A stretch of DNA of 64,000 nt. It comes from Myxococcota bacterium. Its GTDB lineage: Bacteria; Myxococcota; XYA12-FULL-58-9; JALHOP01. The stretch is taken from contig JALHOP010000002.1 in NCBI GenBank assembly GCA_022842935.1, positions 372,001 to 436,000 on the forward strand, given 5' to 3'. The notes below the pieces were generated by a model, which saw only the letters and a program-made list of their open reading frames with translations, did not search any database and was not told where the DNA came from. Both the position numbers and the translations under genes were made by a program. Positions within the stretch are counted from its first letter, which is position 1, and each line of letters begins with the position of its first letter. Positions 43,842 through 52,321 of the stretch are shown here, in pieces.

Positions 43842-45195
43842 CGAGCGAATGTTGACTGACGTAGCCGGGAGGGTGCTCGAGCTCGCCAAGAAACACGGCG
43901 CCTCGAGTGCCGACGCGGTCGTGTCGCGTGGCACCGAGTTCGAAGTGAAGGTCGCCGACGGCGCCATCGTCACGCTGACACAAGCAGTATCGAAGGGCAT
44001 GGGTCTGCGTGTCTTCGTCGACGGCAGGCTCGGCTTCTGCACCACCAGCGACTTCGCTGATGCGAGTCTCGCGTACGCCGTCGAGCGCGCCGTTCAGCTC
44101 GCCCGTGAGGCAGCACCCGACCCACACAACGGGCTCGTCGAGCTCAAGCCCGGTCTCGAGGTCGCGGGCGATGAGCTCGAGCTCTACGACCCCGCCGTAG
44201 CGGCCATTCCGACCGAGGAGAAGATCCGCTGGGCGCACACCCTCGAAGAGGCAGCCCGAGCCGCCGATCCGCGCGTCCGCAAGTTCCGCGATAGCGGTGT
44301 TTCGAATGGTGAGTCGCATACTGTGCTGGCGACCTCGGCAGGCGCCATACGCGCGGTGCGTAGCACTGGCATCGCGCTATGGTGCAATCCCATCGCTGAA
44401 GCCGACGGTCAGCTGCAGACCGAGGTCTGGTACGACTCGCGTACGCACGTAGGCGATCTCGAAGCTCCTGAAAAGGTGGGCCGCATCGCCGCAGAGCGCG
44501 CCGCGCGCATGCTGGGCGCAAAGCCCGTAAAGACGCAGCGCGCCCATCTCATCCTCGAGCCGGCGATGGCCGCAGGCTTCATGGGCAGCATGCTCGCCGC
44601 CATCGACGGCGACTCGGTGTACAAGAAGGCGTCCTTTTTGGCGGACAAGCTTGGTAAGCAGATCGGTAACAAGGCCCTGACCTTGGTCGACGATCCCCAC
44701 ATCAAACGCGGCAACGCGAGCTCACCCTTCGACGGCGAAGGACTGCCAACCTACAAGAAGAAGCTGGTCGATGCCGGTATCCTGACGACCTTCTTGTACG
44801 ACGGTTATACGGCGCGCAAAGCCGGCGTGAAGCCGACCGCGAGCGCCAAACGAGGCTACAGCTCGCCGCCGCACGCCGGCGTCTTCAACTTCATCGTGCA
44901 ACCTGGTGCTGTCTCTCCCGCGTCCATCTGGAAAGACGTCGACTGCGCGCTCGTGCTCACGCGTGGTCTCGGCCGCGGCTTGAATAGCGTCAGTGGCGAA
45001 TACTCGCGCGGCGCGAATGGGCTGTGGATCGAGCGCGGCGAGGTCGTGCACCCAGTGCAAGAGGTCACCATCGCCGGTGACTACCTCGCGATGTTGCAGA
45101 ACATCGACGCGGTCGGAGACGACCTGCAGATGCGCGGCTCGTCGGGGGCACCGACGATGCGCATCGCGGATGTGACGATCAGCGGAACGCGCTGA
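43834..45195 (+). CDS. pmbA: TldE/PmbA partner subunit
   Basis: 453-residue non-catalytic partner of TldD (PmbA-like). It shows the family layout (GFCTTSDFADASLAYAVERA near the start; GFMGSMLAAIDGDSVYKKAS; LTLVDDPHIKRGNASSPFDG; the end VSGEYSRGANGLWIERGE) and lacks the HExxxH zinc motif, as expected for TldE. The GTG start overlaps the TldD stop; GGGGG lies just upstream. TldE shapes the channel through which unfolded substrate reaches TldD. It is convergent with a small gene at 45241-45537. Confidence 0.93.
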   Translation: MSDERMLTDVAGRVLELAKKHGASSADAVVSRGTEFEVKVADGAIVTLTQAVSKGMGLRVFVDGRLGFCTTSDFADASLAYAVERAVQLAREAAPDPHNGLVELKPGLEVAGDELELYDPAVAAIPTEEKIRWAHTLEEAARAADPRVRKFRDSGVSNGESHTVLATSAGAIRAVRSTGIALWCNPIAEADGQLQTEVWYDSRTHVGDLEAPEKVGRIAAERAARMLGAKPVKTQRAHLILEPAMAAGFMGSMLAAIDGDSVYKKASFLADKLGKQIGNKALTLVDDPHIKRGNASSPFDGEGLPTYKKKLVDAGILTTFLYDGYTARKAGVKPTASAKRGYSSPPHAGVFNFIVQPGAVSPASIWKDVDCALVLTRGLGRGLNSVSGEYSRGANGLWIERGEVVHPVQEVTIAGDYLAMLQNIDAVGDDLQMRGSSGAPTMRIADVTISGTR

Positions 45196-45240
45196 GGCCG
45201 CCGTCGTTGACGCGCGGCACACCTCTCCGAAGCGGGCACT

Positions 45241-45537
45241 TCAAGTCAGGCGTGGTCGCTGCGCCTGCGAGGCTGGCACGTGACTCTCTGCGAGCTTTGC
45301 GAGAATGGCGTCCCAGGTACCAGACTCGACCGACTTTCTGGCCAAGGTGTTTTTCGTTGGTGGGCTCGGTGGTGCAGCGCGTTGCACACCATCGCCGAGC
45401 TTTTCCAGGTCGATGTATTCGTCACCGTTAGCGAGGCTCATGGCCTCGGCGTTGCTGACCTGAGCGACCTCGGCGTCAGACAGTAGCTTCATAATCGCCG
45501 CCCGCGTGCAATACGGCCTACGTTTGTCCTGGTTCAT
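45241..45537 (-). CDS. Small hypothetical protein under a sigma-54 promoter
   Basis: 97-residue protein opening MNQDKRRPYCTRAAIMKLLS; Arg/Lys-rich start, helical middle (AEVAQVSNAEAMSLANGDEY) and a Pro-rich linker near residue 65. Start ATG with GGGAG about five bases upstream. A strong -24/-12 promoter at 45601-45586 would give a 38-base leader, so it is expected to be activator-controlled, for example by the regulator encoded at 51282. Family not recognised. It is convergent with TldE, so a functional link to peptide processing is only speculation. Confidence 0.7.
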   Translation of the reverse strand: MNQDKRRPYCTRAAIMKLLSDAEVAQVSNAEAMSLANGDEYIDLEKLGDGVQRAAPPSPPTKNTLARKSVESGTWDAILAKLAESHVPASQAQRPRLT

Positions 45538-45585
45538 CGCAGCTCCCAAGTCGCGTGAGACATGCACGACGACCTCAACCGACAG

Positions 45586-45601
45586 AGCAACAAGCATGCC
45601 C
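45586..45601 (-). promoter_or_regulatory. Sigma-54 promoter for the 45241-45537 gene
   Basis: GGGCATG-N4-TTGCT on the minus strand matches TGGCACG-N4-TTGCW at 10 of 12 positions, with GG (45600-45599) and GC (45588-45587) ten bases apart. The expected start near 45575 leaves a 38-base leader with a GGGAG site before the ATG. Confidence 0.65.
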
Positions 45602-45652
45602 CACTGCCTGCGACGCGTGTTTCATCGCCAACAGCGTCACCGCGTTACGCAG

Positions 45653-45669
45653 CCCATCGAATCGATGGG
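45653..45669. promoter_or_regulatory. Palindromic operator-like site between divergent genes
   Basis: CCCATCGA (45653-45660) and TCGATGGG (45662-45669) form an 8-bp inverted repeat around one base. It sits between the small gene and the FixJ-like regulator, about 90 bases before the regulator start. The symmetry suits a dimeric DNA-binding protein rather than an RNA hairpin. Confidence 0.45.
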
Positions 45670-45758
45670 GCGATGCAGTCACTTTGAGGGAGCAAGCGTG
45701 ACATTAGCGCCCCGCATGCACAGCTTCACTCTGAGGTAGCGGAAACGACGAAGGTATC

Positions 45759-46430
45759 ATGCGACGCACGACGTTCGAGTCGCCAGGGCGACGAGCACCC
45801 GCTGTGGTCTTCGTCGTCGAAGACGACGACGACACGCGCGAGGGAATGCGACGGGTCCTTGGCTCGGGCGAATTCGTGATAGCGGACTTCTCGTCGACTG
45901 AAGCGTTCCTCGCCGCGTACCAGCCAAGTGAGGTCGGCTGTCTTTTGCTCGACGCCTTCATGCCAGGGGCTGGTGGCATGGCTTTGCTGCGGCACATGCG
46001 AACGCTTGTTCATGACCTTCCCGTCGTCATGATCACAGGTCGCGGCTGCGTTTCGCTTGCCGTGGACGCGATGCGCCACGGCGCCTTCGACTTCATCGAG
46101 AAACCCGCTGGGCGCGAGACGCTCATCGCCGCCATCGGCCTGGCGCTCGCAGAGTCGCGACGGTTGCGGGGCGCGCGTGATGAACGCGGATCGTCCATCT
46201 CGGACCTCGCGAGTCTGACGAGCCGGCAAAAGCAAATCCTCGGCCGCATTCTTGCTGGCGTTGCCAACAGAGCCATCGCAGTGGAGCTCGGAATCAGCCA
46301 ACGAACCGTCGAGAACCATCGCGCCACGGTCATGCGGAAGATGGGCGCGCACTCGGTCGCCCAGCTCACGCGGATGGCCGTCATGGCACGTTGGGCCGGG
46401 CTCGACGCCATCGAGGTCTCTGAGGCGTAG
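45759..46430 (+). CDS. FixJ/NarL-type response regulator
   Basis: 223-residue two-component regulator. The receiver domain has the acidic cluster VVEDDDDTREG (20-29), the phosphoacceptor aspartate in LLLDAFMPG and the conserved lysine in DFIEKPAG. The C-terminus is a LuxR-type helix-turn-helix (LTSRQKQILGRILAGVANRA and GISQRTVENHRATV). No histidine kinase gene is adjacent, so it is an orphan response regulator. It starts the plus-strand group that continues into the DUF6544-like gene (14-base gap) and oleate hydratase, so it may control these lipid/stress genes; that is inference. A 17-bp inverted repeat upstream is a candidate operator. Confidence 0.93.
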   Translation: MRRTTFESPGRRAPAVVFVVEDDDDTREGMRRVLGSGEFVIADFSSTEAFLAAYQPSEVGCLLLDAFMPGAGGMALLRHMRTLVHDLPVVMITGRGCVSLAVDAMRHGAFDFIEKPAGRETLIAAIGLALAESRRLRGARDERGSSISDLASLTSRQKQILGRILAGVANRAIAVELGISQRTVENHRATVMRKMGAHSVAQLTRMAVMARWAGLDAIEVSEA

Positions 46431-46444
46431 CGTGAAAAGGGGGG

Positions 46445-47575
46445 ATGGTACGCGCTGTGAGCCAAGCTGTCTGCATCGTCGTCACTTTGGTTCTCGTCGT
46501 TCATGGCGTGATCCACGGGGCGGGTTTCGCCAAGGCGTTTCACCTCGCCGAGCTTGCGCAACTCACCCGCCCCATTGCGCGGTGGCTCGGCGTGTTCTGG
46601 TTCGTGACAGGTCTCTTGGTGCTGGGCGCGGCGGCGCTGCTACCGCTCGAACCGCGATGGGGCTGGGTCGTTGGTGCAATCGGCTTGGTCTGCTCGCAGG
46701 CACTGGTGTTTTCGAATTGGGGTGACGCAAAGCTCGGTACGTTAGCGAACGCGGTGTTGCTCTTGGCAGTGGGCTACGCCTTCGCGGCGTACGGACCATG
46801 GAGTCTGCGCGCTCAGTACGAGGATCGCACGGAGCGCGAGGAGTCTATCGTTCAGCCCGCGACGTTGTTGAACGAGGCCGATCTGGCGACCCTGCCGGAG
46901 CCGGTGCGGCGCTACATAAGGGCTGCGGGCGTCTTGGGTCGGCCCCGCGTGCACAACCTTCGCGCGACGTGGACGGGCCGCATTCGTAGCGGCCCGACTG
47001 ACCCTTGGATGAGCTTCACGGCCGAGCAGGTCAATACGATCGACCCTCCGCGGCGCTACTTCTTCATGAACGCTGTGATGAAAGGGCTGCCTGTCGATGT
47101 GCTTCATGCGTTTGACGAGGCTGGCGCAACCATGCGCGTGCGCCTGCTGGCCGTAAAGACGATGGTCGATGCGCGCGGAGAAGTGCTAACCCGTGCGGAG
47201 ACCGTCACGCTGTTCAATGACCTGTGTTTGCTCGCGCCGGGTGAGCTCGTGCGCTCGTCGATCACCTGGGAGACGATCGACGCGCACACGGTTGTGGCTC
47301 ACTATTCACACGGGGCAAACATCATCGCGGCCACGCTCACGTTCAACGACGCAGCCGAGCTGGTGGAATTCCGTTCCGAGGACCGCAGTCCCTCGCCAGA
47401 CGGCACCACGGGTGCGGTCACGTGGACGACACCGGTTCGTGACTACGCGATCATGGGGCCCGCGCGGGTCTTTCGTCATGCGGAGACCGTGTGGCACCCG
47501 GACGCTGGCGCTTGGACCTACGGCGAGTTCACGCTCACGCGCCTCGCGTACAACGTGGCGCGAGCCTCAAGGTGA
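46445..47575 (+). CDS. DUF6544/DUF6920-like membrane protein
   Basis: 376 aa. The first 110 residues have about four hydrophobic segments (VCIVVTLVLVVHGVIHGAGF and LGVFWFVTGLLVLGAAALLP-type), followed by a cytoplasmic or periplasmic beta-rich domain with LATLPEPVRRYIRAAGVLG and DPWMSFTAEQVNTIDPPRRY, resembling the DUF6544 group. The biochemical role is unknown. It follows the regulator by 14 bases; a GGGG stretch precedes the ATG. Part of the proposed lipid/stress unit. Confidence 0.72.
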   Translation: MVRAVSQAVCIVVTLVLVVHGVIHGAGFAKAFHLAELAQLTRPIARWLGVFWFVTGLLVLGAAALLPLEPRWGWVVGAIGLVCSQALVFSNWGDAKLGTLANAVLLLAVGYAFAAYGPWSLRAQYEDRTEREESIVQPATLLNEADLATLPEPVRRYIRAAGVLGRPRVHNLRATWTGRIRSGPTDPWMSFTAEQVNTIDPPRRYFFMNAVMKGLPVDVLHAFDEAGATMRVRLLAVKTMVDARGEVLTRAETVTLFNDLCLLAPGELVRSSITWETIDAHTVVAHYSHGANIIAATLTFNDAAELVEFRSEDRSPSPDGTTGAVTWTTPVRDYAIMGPARVFRHAETVWHPDAGAWTYGEFTLTRLAYNVARASR

Positions 47576-47629
47576 GAGACCGCGCACGCTTCCTGCAGAA
47601 GAGGATGACTAGAAACCCAGGGAGCACCC

Positions 47630-49201
47630 ATGCACCAAAATGCGAGGGCCTATCTCATCGGCGGCGGCATTGGTTCGCTCGCCGCTGCTGCCTTCATGAT
47701 CCGCGATAGCAGCATCCACGGATACAACATCACCATCTTCGACTCCGCTTCCACGATGGGCGGAAGCCTCGACGCGCGTGGTGATGCGAATGCCGGCTAC
47801 TCGATGCGTGGCGGGCGCATGCTCACGATGGAGAACTACGAGTGCACCTGGGACCTATTCAAATCGATCCCGTCACTTGCGTCCGCGGGAAGGTCGGTTT
47901 TCGAGGAGACTGTCGCGTTCAACGAGCTGAATCGCTCGCATGCCATGGCGCGTCTGGTCGACCGTCAACGCGCGATCATGCCGGTCGCATCGATGGGCCT
48001 ATCGAACACAGATCGCGCTGAGCTGTTGAAGCTCGTTCTCGCTGAGGAAAGTGACATGGGCGCAACGCGAATCACCGATTGGCTGTCCCCCGGATTCTTC
48101 GCCACCAAGCTCTGGTGCATGTGGGCGACGACGTTCGCTTTTCAACCATGGCATAGCGCCGTCGAGCTGAGACGCTATCTGCACCGCTTCATGAAGGAAT
48201 TCTCGCGGATCGACACGCTCGCGGGGGTCAAGCGGACGGCGTTCAATCAGTACGACTCACTGGTCCTACCATTGCAGAGATGGCTCATCGACCATGGAGT
48301 GCACATCGAGCCAGGCTGCACAGTGACAGCATTGGACTACGAAACTACGCACAACGAGCTGATCGTGACCGGGCTGCGATGTCTGCGCGGGGGAAAGACT
48401 GATCGCGTCCAAGTGAACGAGGGCGACTTCGTCTTTCTTCAGAACGGCTCGATGACGGACGCCTCGAGCATCGGGTCCATGACAACGGCACCACCCAAGC
48501 TTACGAAGCGCGACAGCGTGAGCTGGACGTTGTGGGAGAAGCTTGCGGTCGACTGTCCTGGTTTTGGTAACCCCGCCGCGTTCAACGACTGTGTCGCTCA
48601 ATCCGCGTGGCAATCGTTCTCGGTGACCGTGAGAACTTCGACCTTCTTCGAAGCGATGCAACGCTTTAGCGGCAACGCCGCTGGCACCGGCGGCCTGGTC
48701 ACGTTTCAGGACTCGAACTGGCTCATGTCGATTGTTCTCGCGAAGCAACCGCACTTTGCGAACCAGCCATCCGATACCGACGTGTTCTGGGGCTATGGGC
48801 TCTCGGCGGATCGCATCGGCAACTTCGTGGCAAAGCCAATGGAGGACTGCAACGGCGCCGAGATTCTGCGCGAGCTATGCGGACACATGCGTTTTGACGT
48901 GGAGATACTCGACTCGGCGGTCTGCATTCCGTGTCGCATGCCGTACATCACGAGCATGTTCATGCCGCGGCTCCCGGGTGACCGCCCCGAGGTGGTCCCG
49001 AAAGGCTCGAAGAACCTCGCGCTCGTCAGTCAGTTCGTCGAGATCCCGGAGGACGTCGTGTTTACGGTCGAATATTCGGTGCGCGCCGCGCAGATGGCGA
49101 CCTACGCCCTACTCGGTATCGACCGCCCGGTCCTTCGCGTCACGCCGCACGACAAGTCGCTGCATGTGCAGCTCAAGGCGATGGTCAAGGCTCTCGTGTG
49201 A
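47630..49201 (+). CDS. ohyA: Oleate hydratase
   Basis: 523-residue FAD-dependent fatty-acid hydratase (formerly myosin-cross-reactive antigen) adding water to the cis-9 double bond of oleic acid to give 10-hydroxystearate. The Rossmann FAD motif IGGGIGSLAAAAF starts at residue 10; STMGGSLDARGDANAGYSMR carries conserved active-site and FAD residues. Oleate hydratases detoxify unsaturated fatty acids in membranes and hosts. GGGAGC lies just before the ATG. It is followed by an amphipathic helical protein and a glycine-zipper membrane protein, suggesting lipid-surface association. Confidence 0.92.
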   Translation: MHQNARAYLIGGGIGSLAAAAFMIRDSSIHGYNITIFDSASTMGGSLDARGDANAGYSMRGGRMLTMENYECTWDLFKSIPSLASAGRSVFEETVAFNELNRSHAMARLVDRQRAIMPVASMGLSNTDRAELLKLVLAEESDMGATRITDWLSPGFFATKLWCMWATTFAFQPWHSAVELRRYLHRFMKEFSRIDTLAGVKRTAFNQYDSLVLPLQRWLIDHGVHIEPGCTVTALDYETTHNELIVTGLRCLRGGKTDRVQVNEGDFVFLQNGSMTDASSIGSMTTAPPKLTKRDSVSWTLWEKLAVDCPGFGNPAAFNDCVAQSAWQSFSVTVRTSTFFEAMQRFSGNAAGTGGLVTFQDSNWLMSIVLAKQPHFANQPSDTDVFWGYGLSADRIGNFVAKPMEDCNGAEILRELCGHMRFDVEILDSAVCIPCRMPYITSMFMPRLPGDRPEVVPKGSKNLALVSQFVEIPEDVVFTVEYSVRAAQMATYALLGIDRPVLRVTPHDKSLHVQLKAMVKALV

Positions 49202-49206
49202 GCCGT

Positions 49207-49223
49207 CCCGTCAAAATGACGGG
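49207..49223 (+). promoter_or_regulatory. Hairpin between oleate hydratase and the helical protein
   Basis: CCCGTC (49207-49212) and GACGGG (49218-49223) pair over the loop AAAAT, six bases after the oleate hydratase stop. No U-tract follows, so partial termination, mRNA processing or differential stability within the operon is more likely than a full stop. Confidence 0.4.
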
Positions 49224-49295
49224 GTCGCACCCATCACAATGACCAACGAGGCCCTGATGACAGCTCGAAACCCAATTAACCTAACGGAGACGATC

Positions 49296-49718
49296 ATGAC
49301 CCAAGTCACAAAAGTTGTAGAGCCGCAAACGAGCCCCAAGGGCAACGCAAAGGACTCGCTCAAACTCATCCGAGCGGCTGCGCAACAGCTGCACGGGGCG
49401 ATCACCGACGCCACGGCCAAGCGTGCCGAGGCGATGAAGGCCGACTTGGAGGCAATTCCGCAGAAAGCCAAGGCGGTCGCCGAATCGGTCAAAGTTTCGC
49501 TTGGCGAGCAGAGCAAACCGGCGAAGAAGCACCTCACCGACGCCCTCAAGTATATCGAGGCGACGCAGAAGCACGTGGCCGAAAGTCTGAAGACGACGGG
49601 GCATGCACTCGAAGCCTCGGTTCAGCAAGCGGTCGCCGACGCGCACTCTGCAGCTCGGAAGATCAGCGAAGCCGTGGCCGCGAAGTCTACAACCGAATCC
49701 ACACACAGCCACGCGTAG
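49296..49718 (+). CDS. Amphipathic helical (phasin/apolipoprotein-like) protein
   Basis: 140-residue protein, almost entirely charged amphipathic helix (DSLKLIRAAAQQLHGAIT, AKRAEAMKADLEAIPQKAKA, AVAESVKVSLGEQ), with Ala/Lys/Glu periodicity and no signal. This is the style of phasins and apolipoprotein-A-like proteins that coat lipid or polymer surfaces. Start ATG at 49296 with AACGGAGA upstream; an ATG at 49239 is too weakly placed. Directly behind oleate hydratase, so it may bind lipid droplets, membranes or fatty-acid micelles; this is inference from composition and context. No sequence family is certain. Confidence 0.7.
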   Translation: MTQVTKVVEPQTSPKGNAKDSLKLIRAAAQQLHGAITDATAKRAEAMKADLEAIPQKAKAVAESVKVSLGEQSKPAKKHLTDALKYIEATQKHVAESLKTTGHALEASVQQAVADAHSAARKISEAVAAKSTTESTHSHA

Positions 49719-49728
49719 GAGAACTCCA

Positions 49729-50304
49729 ATGCGCAACTACATTGCCGTGATATTCAATGACAGGGCGAAGGCTTACGAAAGCTTGCACGCGCTTTGGCAG
49801 TTTGACAGCGTCGGGGAAATCACAGTGCACGGAACGGCCGTTGTCCACCGTGATGCCCTCGGCCAAATCCGAGTCGATACGAAAGAGACGCACCCTGGTT
49901 TGGCCACGGCCGTCGGCGTCGGTGTCGGCGCCCTGTTAGGCCTTTTCGCGGGCCCCGCCGGCGTCGCGATCGGTGCCGCTACGGGCGCAAGCCTCGCTGC
50001 CGCGGGGGCCGGCCTCGGCGCTGCGGCTGGAGCCGTCGTTGGCGGGATCACGGACCTCGCGCGCGCCGATACTCGCGACAACGCACTGAGGGACACGTCG
50101 TTCGTACTTGGCACGGGTCAATCGGCCGTCATCGCGGACGTGACGGAGGACTGGGTAGGGACCATCGATGATCGTATGCGGCAGCTGAGCGGCACGGTCT
50201 ATCGGCGCTCAAAGAGCGACGTCCGGGAGGATTCCTCGTGGGCTGCGTACGACAGCTACTTCTACCCCTACGAGTACGTTCCTCGCGAATCGTACTACTG
50301 GTAG
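49729..50304 (+). CDS. DUF1269-type membrane protein with glycine zipper
   Basis: 191-residue protein. The N-terminal YIAVIFNDRAKAYESLHALW domain and the long Gly/Ala-rich hydrophobic stretch at 60-105 (VGVGALLGLFAGPAGVAIGA, AAGAGLGAAAGAVVGGI) match DUF1269, a family of small membrane or membrane-interacting proteins seen with stress genes. The C-terminus is aromatic (YDSYFYPYEYVPRESYYW). AGGAG is eight bases before the ATG; the gene follows the helical protein by 10 bases, so it is the last member of the lipid cluster. Function unknown. Confidence 0.85.
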   Translation: MRNYIAVIFNDRAKAYESLHALWQFDSVGEITVHGTAVVHRDALGQIRVDTKETHPGLATAVGVGVGALLGLFAGPAGVAIGAATGASLAAAGAGLGAAAGAVVGGITDLARADTRDNALRDTSFVLGTGQSAVIADVTEDWVGTIDDRMRQLSGTVYRRSKSDVREDSSWAAYDSYFYPYEYVPRESYYW

Positions 50305-50386
50305 CGGGAAGTCCGAGCCCGCCGCGGTGAGAGAGGCCTTCACGGCTTCGCTCACCGGTCCTCGGAGACTGTCTTGCGGGTTGGGA

Positions 50387-50412
50387 AACGGTGTGCGCCC
50401 GGGCACACCGTT
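50387..50412. terminator. Strong bidirectional terminator after DUF1269 and BON genes
   Basis: Perfect 10-bp stem AACGGTGTGC (50387-50396) and GCACACCGTT (50403-50412) with a six-base loop, between convergent genes. On the minus strand it is followed by TTTCCC. It lies 72 bases after the BON stop and 82 after the DUF1269 stop. Confidence 0.6.
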
Positions 50413-50484
50413 CAGAGGACACGCGAGGCGGTCGATTCGGCCGAGTACGTCATGGCGGAAACTGCCGTGGCATGCGTTTGGCTC

Positions 50485-51144
50485 TCAATAGGTCATCTGC
50501 ATCTTCACGTCATCGACGACATGCGTGACGCCCGGCGCGGACCATGCGGCACTCGCTGCGTCCTCGATCGTCTGCCAGGACGAGGCGGTCCCCGTGAGCG
50601 TAACCTTGCCGCCATCGGCCTCGACGTTGATGGATTTGGCGTCAGTCGTTGCTTGACGTTCGAGAGCCTCTAGAACCTTCTCCTTCACCAGCGATACCGA
50701 AACATCCGGCTCGAGTGTGATCGCATTGCTGACCGTCTTCACACCCATCAAGTAGCGCACGGCTCTCTCAGCCGCAGCGCGTTGATAGTGCCACGCGACT
50801 TCGCCCTCGAGGGTCACCGCACCATCCGTGACCCGCGCCGTAACGGTCTTGGGCGTGAGGATGTCCCACTTCAGAGCGTTCTGGATTGCCCCCGCGATTT
50901 CGGAGTCACTCCGCGCGTGTGCCGATTGTAGCTTAACAGTCAGATCCTCAGCGACCGTGCGCACGCCGGCGACACGTTTGCTTGCGCGTTCGGCTGCCCA
51001 CTTTTGCGGATAGGTGTCGACGACACCGCGCAGAGTCACGGCTCCGTCGTCCACCGTAACGCCAATCTGCGCTGCGTTGACCGCCGGCTCCCAGCGGAGC
51101 TCGGATTCGATGTCTCGCTTCAGATTCAAGTCAGTTTTCTTCAT
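50485..51144 (-). CDS. Protein with three BON domains
   Basis: 219-residue protein of three repeated BON domains: about 8-72 (VTVDDGAVTLRGVVDTYPQK), 78-145 (VTDGAVTLEGEVAWHYQRAA) and 152-218 (VEADGGKVTLTGTASSWQTI). BON domains bind phospholipids or osmotic-shock ligands in OsmY, CsgA-like and mechanosensitive proteins. No signal peptide is visible, so a cytoplasmic or membrane-surface location. The family is typical of stress operons. It faces the sigma-54 activator at 51282, sharing a 137-base divergent gap with it. The start matches the MKKTDLNLKRDIESEL pattern usual for the family. Confidence 0.9.
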   Translation of the reverse strand: MKKTDLNLKRDIESELRWEPAVNAAQIGVTVDDGAVTLRGVVDTYPQKWAAERASKRVAGVRTVAEDLTVKLQSAHARSDSEIAGAIQNALKWDILTPKTVTARVTDGAVTLEGEVAWHYQRAAAERAVRYLMGVKTVSNAITLEPDVSVSLVKEKVLEALERQATTDAKSINVEADGGKVTLTGTASSWQTIEDAASAAWSAPGVTHVVDDVKMQMTY

Positions 51145-51281
51145 GCTCTGTCCGGTGCACGATGCACGCCACTGCCGTGCTCAGGCGTTCACATGACGAT
51201 GTCAGCGCGTTGCGGAAACTACGCATAGCCGACTCCATCACAACGACTTACTGTCTCCATCAGCCTGAAGGAGTCGTCGAT

Positions 51282-52301
51282 ATGCCAGCCAGCGACGAAC
51301 GAAATCCGCGCCGCCTCCACGAGGTGCCCGATGAAGATCAGCACACCTCCAGAGGTGCAGAAGGCACCGTAGCGCAGAGCGAAGTGATGCGAGCCGTTGT
51401 TGACCTCACGCGCAGGGTAGCCAAGTCCAACGCGACCGTGGTGGTCAGTGGCGAGAGCGGCACGGGCAAAGAGCGCATCGCGCGCATGCTTCACACTGAG
51501 TCCAGTCGTGCGGACGGTCAGTTCATCGCGATCAACTGCGGAGCGGTCAGCGAGACCCTCCTCGAGAGCGAGCTCTTCGGTCACGCGCGTGGCGCCTTCA
51601 CTGGGGCGTTGCACGACCGCCCCGGCATCTTCGAGGCGGCGAATGGCGGCACCCTGCTTCTCGACGAAATCAACTCCGTATCGCCAGCCATGCAGGTCAA
51701 GCTTCTGCGCGCCATTCAGGAGCGTGAGGTACGACGGGTTGGCGAGAACAAGGTACGAGCGGTGGATGTGCGCGTGGTTGCGGCCACGAACAAGGAGCTC
51801 CTTGAAGCCGTCGCCTCAGGCACCTTCCGGGAAGACCTCTACTACCGTTTGAATGTCGTCACGATTCGCGTGCCCGCGCTTCGCGATCGCAGAGACGACA
51901 TTCTTCCACTCGCGCGTGTGCTGCTCGCTGGAGCGGCTCGCCGGATGCAACGCAGAGAGCTCGTGCTTTCGCCAGTCGCTGCCGCATCGCTGCTCAAGTA
52001 CCGTTGGCCAGGGAACGTCAGGGAGCTCGGAAACGCGATGGAGAGAGCACTCGCGCTCGCCACCGGCGAACGACTGCAGCTCGAAGACCTGCCCGCTCAG
52101 GTTCGCCGAATCACTGCTGCACCGACTGATATCGTTGGGCCTGTGCGCCGGCTCGCGGACGTCGAGAAGGACTACATTCTCGCCGCCCTCCGCGCCAACA
52201 ACGGCAATCAAACGCACACTGCGGAGCAGCTGGCCATCGGCTCGGCAACCCTTTACCGCAAGCTGAAGGTCTACAGAGCGCCAGCGCCCCAGGCTGACTA
52301 G
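51282..52301 (+). CDS. Sigma-54 activator lacking a sensory domain
   Basis: 339-residue enhancer-binding protein consisting of AAA+ and HTH domains only. Walker A GESGTGKE (57-64), GAFTGA loop (104-109), Walker B around LLLDEINS (124-131), sensor region [12 protein letters not shown]-like ([13 protein letters not shown]) and a Fis-type HTH (NQTHTAEQLAIGSATLYRKL). There is only a 30-residue polar N-terminus and no receiver, FHA, PAS or GAF domain, so activity must be set by expression level or by a partner protein. It starts at ATG 51282 with AAGGAG upstream. It is the natural candidate for driving the sigma-54 promoters in front of the 45241 and DUF1328 genes; that assignment is inference. 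Confidence 0.93.
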   Translation: MPASDERNPRRLHEVPDEDQHTSRGAEGTVAQSEVMRAVVDLTRRVAKSNATVVVSGESGTGKERIARMLHTESSRADGQFIAINCGAVSETLLESELFGHARGAFTGALHDRPGIFEAANGGTLLLDEINSVSPAMQVKLLRAIQEREVRRVGENKVRAVDVRVVAATNKELLEAVASGTFREDLYYRLNVVTIRVPALRDRRDDILPLARVLLAGAARRMQRRELVLSPVAAASLLKYRWPGNVRELGNAMERALALATGERLQLEDLPAQVRRITAAPTDIVGPVRRLADVEKDYILAALRANNGNQTHTAEQLAIGSATLYRKLKVYRAPAPQAD

Positions 52302-52321
52302 CGACCTACGCATCGCAACGC

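Noticed and set aside
42489-44045. Long open frame antisense to tldD and the start of pmbA
   Set aside because: It mirrors a high-GC coding strand; the opposite frame has clear catalytic motifs and proper starts, while this one has no recognisable domain or ribosome site.
51145-51170. Sigma-54-like TGGCGTG-N4-GTGCA on the minus strand before the BON gene
   Set aside because: It keeps the GG and GC spacing but would place the transcription start on the ATG itself with no leader or ribosome site, and several consensus bases are missing.
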